A stretch of DNA of 5,144 bases from NCBI GenBank assembly GCA_007127595.1, contig SKZA01000323.1, forward strand, positions 1 through 5,144, written 5' to 3'. Made by a program: the position numbers and the translations under genes. The notes under the pieces were generated by a model that saw only the letters and a list, made by a program, of their open reading frames with translations, was not told where the DNA came from and searched no databases. The first letter of the stretch is position 1, and each line of letters opens with the position of its first letter. The DNA comes from Kiritimatiellia bacterium. Its GTDB lineage: Bacteria; Verrucomicrobiota; Kiritimatiellia; SLAD01. Below are positions 1 to 4,687 of this stretch, in pieces.

Positions 1-195
1 CTTGATATCTGGCCGCAGCGTTACATGAGTTCATTTGAACCCGTCGACATGGACAATATTGTCCCGCCGCGCCAAGAGGATTTCTTCGAGCATTACCGCG
101 ATGTCGGCCATTTCCCGGAAGTCGACGATCCAGCGGCTTTGCGCCAACTGCGCCGAATCAAGTGGTACGGCGGCTGGTCCCGTTTTTTGATGTGA
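1..195 (+). CDS. C-terminal end of an unrecognised protein (5' truncated)
   Basis: Frame 1 is open from the first base to a TGA at 193-195 and gives 64 residues. The gene starts outside the window. The tail is rich in aromatic, acidic and proline residues (for example FEPVDMDN, VPPRQEDFFEHYRDVGHF) and ends in a basic, aromatic stretch (RRIKWYGGWSRFLM). It has no membrane segment. The composition looks like a real folded or cytoplasmic protein end, with no low complexity and codon use like the genes downstream. I do not recognise the family and assign no function. No T-rich terminator hairpin follows the stop, so read-through toward the gene at 435 cannot be excluded, although 239 bp separate them. 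Confidence 0.7.
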   Translation, partial: LDIWPQRYMSSFEPVDMDNIVPPRQEDFFEHYRDVGHFPEVDDPAALRQLRRIKWYGGWSRFLM

Positions 196-218
196 TGAAA
201 CGCAATGCAAGGTCTCAT

Positions 219-224
219 TATACT
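219..224 (+). promoter_or_regulatory. Possible -10 box (TATACT) upstream of the 435 gene
   Basis: TATACT matches the sigma70 -10 consensus at 5 of 6 positions. It lies just after the stop of the upstream gene and would start a transcript near 231, giving a leader of about 200 nt. No convincing -35 lies 16-18 bp upstream, and there is no TGn extension. It is listed as a candidate only. If real, the long leader would carry both stem-loops described at 240-275 and 344-370. Confidence 0.25.
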
Positions 225-239
225 ATCTAACCAGACAGC

Positions 240-275
240 TTCGGAGGCTTCTCACATGAGGCGAGGTCATCCGAA
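240..275 (+). other. Imperfect stem-loop in the leader region
   Basis: TTCGGA at 240-245 is perfectly complementary to TCCGAA at 270-275. The stem can be extended by G238-C239 pairing with G278-C279 across a 2-nt bulge. An inner short hairpin, CTC (251-253) with GAG (258-260) around the loop ACAT, could stack inside. There is no T-run, so it is not a Rho-independent terminator. I cannot match it to a known riboswitch class. A stem of six pairs can occur by chance. Confidence 0.25.
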
Positions 276-295
276 ACGCTACGGCGGGGGAGTGG

Positions 296-412
296 ATGAA
301 ACCGGCGGTAGGTCTTTATGGGGGAATCCCTTCATCTCGGATTGTCCATGAATACGAAATTCTTATGGACGTCGAAAAGGAGACAGCATTGAGAAAGGGC
401 AAATTGCAATAA
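296..412 (+). CDS. Doubtful 38-codon small ORF
   Basis: ATG at 296 opens a frame of 38 codons that ends with TAA at 410-412. A purine-rich GGAG at 289-292 lies only 3 nt before the ATG, which is closer than a good ribosome site. The C-terminal half is charged (HEYEILMDVEKETALRKGK) and looks helix-forming, while the N-terminal part is glycine/proline-rich. The frame remains open upstream to about 260. The strong stem-loop at 344-370 lies inside this frame, so structural RNA and coding are competing explanations. No homology is recognised. It could be a small protein, a remnant, or chance. Confidence 0.15.
   Translation: MKPAVGLYGGIPSSRIVHEYEILMDVEKETALRKGKLQ
344..370 (+). other. Ten-base-pair stem-loop in the 5' leader of the 435 gene
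   Basis: GTCCAT (344-349) pairs with ATGGAC (365-370), and GAAT (350-353) pairs with ATTC (359-362). The loop is ACGAA (354-358), and a TT bulge sits on the 3' arm (363-364). The ten Watson-Crick pairs make this the best hairpin in the region. It ends 64 nt before the ATG at 435 and has no following U-run, so it does not look like an intrinsic terminator. It could be an mRNA stabiliser, a protein-binding element, an operator-like inverted repeat, or chance. Confidence 0.4.
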
Positions 413-434
413 AGGAACGAACCAGGAGCACATC

Positions 435-1166
435 ATGAAATACTTCTACCATGCACTACTCGCGGGAATCATTCTGGTATCATTGTCGTACACAGGAGCC
501 GTTCACGCCGGCGAACCGCCTATGCCGAGTCATGCGCCTCCCATTATTGTCGGCGATGTGTTTCAGTTCATAGAGGGCTCTTGGGCCGAGTACGAGATCC
601 TCGACAAGACGGATGACTCCACGTACATCCTGCGCATGTCCATCCTGGGTCAGGAGCACGTACGGCGCACATGGTTTTCGCGACGTCGCCCCTATCGCTG
701 GCTCGAAATCGATGTGCGCATCCCCGATGACCCCCGGGTGGTGATCAATTACCTGGCACGCGAGACCTCCGACGGGCCGGGCGATCCGCGCGAAATGATT
801 CTTCAGATTGAAGGATTCGATGACCCGCTGCGGCTGGGGCGCAGGTGGCTGCGGGGGAGCGACGACCCCATTGTGGACGCTGAGTATGAATGGACCCGTC
901 AGGATGTGGGGGAAGAAGTGATCACGCACGGCGATCGCTCATTCACCGCCTGGCGTGTGCAGTCGGAGGCGGAAGACGGGACCACGGCGGAAGCCGTGGT
1001 TAGTGAGGAGCTGCCGCCGTTCGGCTTGTATTTCGTGGAAACAAACGACCAACGCATGAGCTTGCGCGACTGGGGTATGGGAGCGCAGAGCACGATTACC
1101 GGCCAACCCATCGGTTTGACCCGCTGGATTGCCCGGCAAATCCGCCAAGGCGTGCCAGAGGAGTGA
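435..1166 (+). CDS. Secreted protein of unknown function
   Basis: This is a 243-residue protein. The ATG at 435 is preceded by AGGAG at 424-428 with 6 nt spacing, which fixes the start. Residues 1-25 form a classical Sec signal peptide: a basic/aromatic start, a hydrophobic core (about 7-22) and the cleavage site VHA|GE. There is no lipobox cysteine and no later membrane helix, so a soluble periplasmic or exported product of about 218 residues is expected. The mature part alternates beta-like stretches (SWAEYEIL, YILRMSILG, YRWLEIDVRI, EVITHGDRSFTAWRV) with acidic loops. Near the C-terminus comes LPPFGLYFVET (193-203), then RDWGMGAQSTITG. This strand-rich layout with a late 'PPFGL' turn vaguely resembles LolA/LppX-like or DUF3108-like beta-sheet lipid-carrier folds, but that is only an impression. 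It probably shares a transcript with the membrane protein 50 bp downstream. I do not recognise a specific family. Confidence 0.85.
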   Translation: MKYFYHALLAGIILVSLSYTGAVHAGEPPMPSHAPPIIVGDVFQFIEGSWAEYEILDKTDDSTYILRMSILGQEHVRRTWFSRRRPYRWLEIDVRIPDDPRVVINYLARETSDGPGDPREMILQIEGFDDPLRLGRRWLRGSDDPIVDAEYEWTRQDVGEEVITHGDRSFTAWRVQSEAEDGTTAEAVVSEELPPFGLYFVETNDQRMSLRDWGMGAQSTITGQPIGLTRWIARQIRQGVPEE

Positions 1167-1203
1167 AGCACTCATGTTGCCTGCGTATTTGAAGCCAGAA
1201 AAT

Positions 1204-1208
1204 AGGAG
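1204..1208 (+). promoter_or_regulatory. Shine-Dalgarno of the 1217 gene
   Basis: AGGAG lies 8 nt before the ATG at 1217, in the 50-bp gap after the preceding stop. It supports that start and independent ribosome entry within a shared transcript. No promoter or terminator is visible in the gap. Confidence 0.7.
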
Positions 1209-1216
1209 ATCATCAC

Positions 1217-1999
1217 ATGCAAGAATGTAGTACGGCGAGAACTTGGGGGCGGACCATCCTCTTCTTTATTCTTGCCTTTGTTGGCTCGGTGGTTTGGGCC
1301 ATTCTGGCCTACACCACCACGCCATCCTTGATTCGTTCGCCAGACGAAGCCCTCGTCACATTTGCCGGCATCCTCTGGCTTGTTTATGCGGTCATTTCAG
1401 CACGGGCGCTGCCCTTGCGTAATCTGCTGGCGATCGCGGTCGGTCTCGTCTGGGGCTTCCTCTCACTGATCACCGCGGTCATAAGTCAACAACAGGGCTA
1501 TCTCGCCGTCCATTGGCCAACAATGATTCCAGGGTTGTTGCTCATTCCGCCAGCCGCCACGCTTTCCGTTCTGCCATTTTGGCATCTTGGCAGGAAACTG
1601 GAACCGGAAGACCGGCGCCGGATCAATCGCTTCTTCGGTATGGCCTTTGTCGGTTCGGCGATGTTGTCCGCTTTGGTCTTCGGTGCCCTTTACTTCATTC
1701 ATTTTCCGGAACCGGAAATTGTCTTTTTTGCCTTCGCCGCCATGCTCTGGCTCGTTTATGTGGTTATCGCAACCCGGGCGCTGCCCTTGCGCGAGCTGCT
1801 GGCGATAGTAACGGGTCTTGTCTGGGGGTCCCTCATTGTGTTCATTGTGCACGAAACGCTCACGTACGGCTTTCTCGACATCACCGGTCTGGAATTGTTT
1901 TCTGCCTTGTTGCTTATTCCGATCGCCGTAACTCTTCCCGTTTTGCCCATGTGGTACCTAGCCCGGAGACGCCGGGCACGCGAAACCACCCAGGCCTGA
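1217..1999 (+). CDS. Eight-helix membrane protein with an internal tandem duplication
   Basis: This is a 260-residue, very hydrophobic protein with no recognised family. I see eight likely membrane helices in two sets of four: about 14-33, 45-62, 69-89 and 103-124, then about 139-161, 167-186, 193-213 and 228-248. A basic linker (RKLEPEDRRR, 126-135) joins the halves, and the C-terminus is basic (ARRRRAR), so both are likely cytoplasmic. Residues 41-128 and 165-252 align without gaps at a constant offset of 124. By hand count about 42 of 88 positions are identical, including LWLVY, RALPLR, LLAI, GLVWG, LLLIP and VLP-W-L. An even number of helices per unit implies parallel, not inverted, topology. 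The N-terminus (MQECSTARTWGR) is short and there is no signal peptidase site. It follows the secreted protein by 50 bp with a good Shine-Dalgarno, so the two are probably one operon. A transporter or envelope scaffold role is possible, but there is no motif to decide. Confidence 0.85.
   Translation: MQECSTARTWGRTILFFILAFVGSVVWAILAYTTTPSLIRSPDEALVTFAGILWLVYAVISARALPLRNLLAIAVGLVWGFLSLITAVISQQQGYLAVHWPTMIPGLLLIPPAATLSVLPFWHLGRKLEPEDRRRINRFFGMAFVGSAMLSALVFGALYFIHFPEPEIVFFAFAAMLWLVYVVIATRALPLRELLAIVTGLVWGSLIVFIVHETLTYGFLDITGLELFSALLLIPIAVTLPVLPMWYLARRRRARETTQA
1337..1600 (+). repeat. Intragenic tandem repeat, unit 1 (residues 41-128)
   Basis: This is the first copy of the duplicated coding segment. 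It aligns codon for codon with 1709-1972, 372 nt downstream. A 17-nt block (1403-1419, encoding the ALPLR core) is identical to 1775-1791. Most other matches are at protein level with many synonymous changes, so the duplication is old enough for third positions to have drifted. Confidence 0.85.
1709..1972 (+). repeat. Intragenic tandem repeat, unit 2 (residues 165-252)
   Basis: This is the second copy of the duplicated segment, in the same orientation and reading frame as 1337-1600. The first helix of each unit aligns more weakly and needs one gap (FVG at 21-23 against FVG at 144-146), so the full unit is probably about 124 residues, roughly 14-128 and 138-252. Confidence 0.85.
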
Positions 2000-2066
2000 C
2001 GCCCGCCATGAACTGCGCGTGTGAATCCGTATGCATCCGTGATTTTGAATTCCGCGGTCGCATACT

Positions 2067-3101
2067 CTATTGCGCGGGCACGTTGTCGCGCGGAGACACG
2101 AGCGCCCGTTCAGGGTCGGGGACGCGCGACCAGCGCGGCCCAGGCTCATCCCGCAAGGACGGGCCCGGTTCAATGCGCTGTTCCGCCCCGTGGGCCAAGG
2201 ACATCGCCTTGGTTTCTTCATAGGCGGCGAGGGCGGCGGGTAATCTCCGTCGCAACAGGCGGGCCCGTTCACTGCTGGGGGGATGGGTCAAAAGAAAACT
2301 GACATTCTTCATGAATCGCGCTTCCTCTTCCGCCGCGCGCTCCCAGAGTCGGACCGCCGCCTGCGGGTCGTAACCGGCCCGCGCCATGTACATCAGACCG
2401 ACCTCGTCGGCTTCTCGCTCGTCTCTCCGGGAGTACTTGGTCATCACCAATCCCTCGTGGAGGAGGAACGCGCCTCCCAGAATAAGTTGCAGGTCATCCT
2501 TGTCCTTAATCTCTGCATAAATCATTCCTCCGAGCAGCAGCAGATTAACCGGCATGGCCCGGGTCATAGCCCGGGTGGAGTGTCGACAATTGACATGCGC
2601 GATTTCATGCGCCATCACAAAGGCCAGCTCATCCTCGTCCCGCACCAGGCCGTCTTCCTCATCATACAACCCGGAAAGCACGATAAACTTGCCGCCCGGC
2701 AGCGCAAAGGCATTGACCATATTGGTCTCCAGCAGCATCACTTCGTAGGGTAGATCGGGCATATGCGACACGGCGGCAATATCGTTCATGATACGATTTA
2801 ATTGTTCCACGCGCTCCTTGTCCTGATTTATGGGGATCCCCTCATCCTTTGCCCATTTCTGCATGTCCTTATAGACATCGGCGCCCATCCGAATGTCGTC
2901 CTGAATGGTCCAGATATTGTAGACCTTATTGCCGGTAACCGGATCAATGGTGGCACAGGACGCGGTGAGCAGGACGACAAACAGGGCACACAGGGTCTTC
3001 GTCACGCGTGCACGCCAACTGCGCCACGTGGGAAGGCGGATTGAACGTTGCGACGCAAGGGGAGCATAGTGTTCAGCGGCGGTCAGGGTTTTCGCACTCA
3101 T
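2067..3101 (-). CDS. M48-family zinc metallopeptidase lipoprotein
   Basis: This is a 344-residue secreted peptidase of the M48 family (LoiP/YcaL/BepA-like), expected to degrade or clear misfolded envelope proteins. The start at 3101 is chosen because AAGGAA (3108-3113 on the opposite strand) lies 6 nt upstream. The frame stays open to 3200 but has no comparable site. A hydrophobic segment (about 36-47) ends in the lipobox LTASC with Cys49, so the protein should be lipid-anchored. Its n-region is unusually long (about 35 residues). Catalytic features are all present: HEIAH at 165-169 (zinc ligands His165 and His169, base Glu166), third ligand Glu230 in READEVG, substrate-edge strand NAFALPGG (130-137) and THPPSSER (272-279). 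After about 300 comes a Pro/Arg-rich tail with EPGP twice. There are no TPR repeats, unlike full BepA. It is convergent with the gene ending at 1999 and divergent from the antiporter. Family assignment is secure; the substrate is unknown. Confidence 0.95.
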   Translation of the reverse strand: MSAKTLTAAEHYAPLASQRSIRLPTWRSWRARVTKTLCALFVVLLTASCATIDPVTGNKVYNIWTIQDDIRMGADVYKDMQKWAKDEGIPINQDKERVEQLNRIMNDIAAVSHMPDLPYEVMLLETNMVNAFALPGGKFIVLSGLYDEEDGLVRDEDELAFVMAHEIAHVNCRHSTRAMTRAMPVNLLLLGGMIYAEIKDKDDLQLILGGAFLLHEGLVMTKYSRRDEREADEVGLMYMARAGYDPQAAVRLWERAAEEEARFMKNVSFLLTHPPSSERARLLRRRLPAALAAYEETKAMSLAHGAEQRIEPGPSLRDEPGPRWSRVPDPERALVSPRDNVPAQ

Positions 3102-3153
3102 GACAGTTTCCTTTCGGGTGATGTCGGGCGGTAACACTGGTTGCGTGAGACAC

Positions 3154-3159
3154 AGTATA
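3154..3159 (-). promoter_or_regulatory. Possible -10 box (TATACT) of the peptidase gene
   Basis: Read on the - strand this is TATACT, a 5-of-6 match to the sigma70 -10. It would give a start near 3147 and a 5' UTR of about 46 nt that includes the AAGGAA ribosome site, which is a sensible distance. The -35 position 16-17 bp upstream (ACACAA or TACACA) is a poor match. TTGAAT (3182-3187, - strand) is a better hexamer but sits 22 bp away, which is too far. Confidence 0.35.
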
Positions 3160-3293
3160 GGACGCGATCTGTAAGTTGTGTATTCAAATATGAACGACAC
3201 AGCGATCTAACGAACCCGGACGACTACGCTACGTCTTCCTGTGATGACCTGAACATGGAGTCGGGGTTTCCCTCTCATACATGGTCCCCTGTG

Positions 3294-3305
3294 CATCTCG
3301 AGATG
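3294..3305. promoter_or_regulatory. Perfect 12-bp palindrome, possible operator
   Basis: The sequence CATCTCGAGATG is its own reverse complement. It lies in the middle of the divergent region, upstream of the antiporter promoter candidate. GCATC (3293-3297) can alternatively pair with GATGC (3305-3309) around a 7-nt loop. A dimeric DNA-binding protein site is possible, but nothing identifies the regulator. Confidence 0.25.
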
Positions 3306-3337
3306 ATGCGTAGAAATTGTTTTCCTGTCGGCTAGAC

Positions 3338-3366
3338 TTGCTCCACCTCCTCGTTTTCGCTATACG
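3338..3366 (+). promoter_or_regulatory. Weak promoter candidate for the antiporter operon
   Basis: TTGCTC (3338-3343) and TATACG (3361-3366) are spaced by 17 bp. They match the consensus at 3 of 6 and 4 of 6 positions. Transcription would begin around 3373, about 50 nt before the chosen antiporter start. The correct spacing is the main argument, and the hexamer matches are poor. Confidence 0.2.
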
Positions 3367-3380
3367 AGAGGTAGAGGGCG

Positions 3381-3455
3381 ATGCCGCGGAGCGTGGACCA
3401 TACGTCCCAGAAAGCGCCAGGTATATGGTTAGTCCGGAAGCCATGCTGGAATTGA
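3381..3455 (+). CDS. Possible 24-codon leader ORF overlapping the antiporter start
   Basis: ATG at 3381 follows GAGAGG (3366-3371, 9 nt spacing), a better ribosome site than any antiporter start has. The frame runs 24 codons to TGA at 3453-3455 in a different frame from the antiporter. The stop lies beyond antiporter start candidates 3425 and 3443 and 5 nt before 3461. The peptide has no signature. It could couple translation to the antiporter, or the match may be chance. Confidence 0.2.
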   Translation: MPRSVDHTSQKAPGIWLVRKPCWN

Positions 3456-4687
3456 AGCGGATGTTTACCGAGCATCCGTTGTTCCTGCTCGGCTTGCTTT
3501 TGCTGGTCGGTTACGGCGTGGGCAAGTTGGCGATGCGGGTGCGCCTGCCGGAAATCACAGGGTTCATCGTCGCAGGGTTGCTGGTCAGTCCATACACGAC
3601 GGGCGTGGTGCGGCTCGAAATGAATGAGATGCTGCATGTGGTGACGGAGGTCGCTATCGGTTTCCTCGCCTTGACGATCGGCGCGGAGTTTTCCCGGACC
3701 AAACTGCGGCGGATCGGCGGGACCGTTGTGAAGATTTCGCTGATCAGCCTGGTCGGAACCTTTCTGATCGTATGGCTCGGTTGCCTTGCGCTGGACGCGG
3801 CGTTTGCACGCGTGAATATCGGTCATCCCTATGCCATTCTGCTGGCGGTGATTGCGTGCGCCACGTCCCCCGCAATCATTGTGGCGGAGATTCATCACAT
3901 GCGGGCGCATGGCCGCTTTGTCGATTACCTGTTTGGCGTCGTGGCCTTGACGGACGCCATCACGGTGGTGCTGTTCGGACTGGCGTTCACGGTCGTGATC
4001 AACATGCTGGGCGATGTGGGGACCTATTCGATTCTCGGCGAGTCCGTCCGCGAGATTGCGTTGTCCGTCATCGGTGGCGGCCTCGCGGCCCTTCCGCTTG
4101 CGCTTCTTTTGCGCCGTATACAGAGCCGCAACGAGTTAATGATCATCACCATCGGATATGTATTTGTTGTCACCGGCGCCGCGATCGCATTGCATTTATC
4201 CCCCTTGCTGACGAACATGGCGATGGGGGCGGCGGTCGCGCAATTTCCGATGGGCAGCCGACGCGTCTTCCGGGCGTTGGAACCCTTTACGCCGCCCATT
4301 TACGCGCTCTTCTTTATCATTGCCGGATTGGAGATTGATCCGCGCGTCTTCGCCGCCGGGCCGGCGTTGCTCATCGGTATCGGGTACATTGTCATCCGGG
4401 ACGCCGGCAAGTATGGAACCGCATGGCTGGGTTGTCGGCTTAGCGGCGTGGAGGATACCGTGGGTCGGCATCTCGGGATGTGCATGTTTTCCAAGGGCGG
4501 CATCGCTTTGGGGTTTGTCCTTTTGATCCAAACGTCTCCGGCGCTGGAAGCACTGCGCGGGACGACCGCGATCTACGAAGATTTCACGCTGCTCGTGAAT
4601 GTGGTCTTGATGTCGATCATCATTAATGAGCTGGCTTCACCCGTGTTTTTGAAGTATGCCGTGATCAGGGTGAACAAGATGGAATGA
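3425..4687 (+). CDS. Cation:proton antiporter, CPA2/KefB-like membrane domain only
   Basis: This is a 420-residue protein of the Na+/H+ exchanger superfamily, expected to exchange Na+ or K+ for H+ across the inner membrane. About 12-13 helices are visible, beginning with HPLFLLGLLLLVGYG (17-31). Family features in order: LPEITGFIVAGLL (41-53), the IGFLALTIGAEF helix (78-89), ATSPA (146-150) with VAEIHHMRAHG (153-163), the ion-site helix GVVALTDAI (171-179) with Asp177, NMAMGAAVA (264-272), ALFFIIAGLEID (294-305), IRDAGKYG (324-331) with Arg325 and Lys329, and FSKGGIALGF (355-364). Relatives I recall carry LDDA where this has LTDA. The protein ends right after the last helix (FLKYAVIRVNKME), so there is no TrkA-N/RCK or USP domain. 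Start uncertain: 3425, 3443 and 3461 are all in-frame ATGs with weak Shine-Dalgarno sites, and homology begins only near residue 17. The stop overlaps the EIIA start, indicating an operon. The transported ion cannot be told. Confidence 0.9.
   Translation: MVSPEAMLELKRMFTEHPLFLLGLLLLVGYGVGKLAMRVRLPEITGFIVAGLLVSPYTTGVVRLEMNEMLHVVTEVAIGFLALTIGAEFSRTKLRRIGGTVVKISLISLVGTFLIVWLGCLALDAAFARVNIGHPYAILLAVIACATSPAIIVAEIHHMRAHGRFVDYLFGVVALTDAITVVLFGLAFTVVINMLGDVGTYSILGESVREIALSVIGGGLAALPLALLLRRIQSRNELMIITIGYVFVVTGAAIALHLSPLLTNMAMGAAVAQFPMGSRRVFRALEPFTPPIYALFFIIAGLEIDPRVFAAGPALLIGIGYIVIRDAGKYGTAWLGCRLSGVEDTVGRHLGMCMFSKGGIALGFVLLIQTSPALEALRGTTAIYEDFTLLVNVVLMSIIINELASPVFLKYAVIRVNKME

Larger units (their letters stand above)
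3102..3424. promoter_or_regulatory. Divergent intergenic/promoter region between peptidase and antiporter
   Basis: These 323 bp separate the two divergent start codons and hold no convincing gene. Short open frames on both strands have no good ribosome site apart from the 24-codon frame noted at 3381. The region contains a -10-like box for the peptidase (3154-3159), a weak promoter candidate for the antiporter (3338-3366) and a perfect 12-bp palindrome (3294-3305). No terminator-like hairpin with a T-run is visible. Its length suits two promoters plus one or more regulator sites. Confidence 0.6.

Noticed and set aside
2000..2066. Bidirectional terminator between the convergent genes
   Set aside because: CCGCG (2052-2056) and CGCGG (2073-2077) can pair across a 16-nt loop, but there is no T-run on either strand and the stem overlaps the peptidase stop. 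It is not good enough to call.
1513..2223. A 236-codon open frame on the + strand
   Set aside because: It overlaps the duplicated membrane protein in another frame, and its product is rich in Arg/Cys/Ser/His with no fold-like pattern. The 1217 frame has a ribosome site, membrane helices and internal homology, so this is a shadow.
2283..2753. A 156-codon + strand frame antisense to the peptidase
   Set aside because: It lies wholly inside the M48 gene, whose motifs are complete. The antisense product shows no recognisable features.
3102..3200. N-terminal extension of the M48 protein to 3200
   Set aside because: The frame is open, but it would cover the likely promoter and the good AAGGAA ribosome site 6 nt before 3101, and it would put 68 residues before the hydrophobic core.
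3317..3424. TTG start giving a longer antiporter (456 residues)
   Set aside because: It has a rare start codon and no Shine-Dalgarno, and the added residues are unlike the family N-terminus, which begins near HPLFLLG.
3332..3910. A 192-codon - strand frame opposite the antiporter
   Set aside because: Its product is His/Gln/Arg-rich, as expected from reading the complement of hydrophobic codons. The antiporter is clearly the real gene.
3772..4338. A 188-codon + strand frame inside the antiporter
   Set aside because: It is an out-of-frame shadow with Arg/His/Cys-rich composition. No frameshift is needed, because the antiporter frame is continuous through the region.
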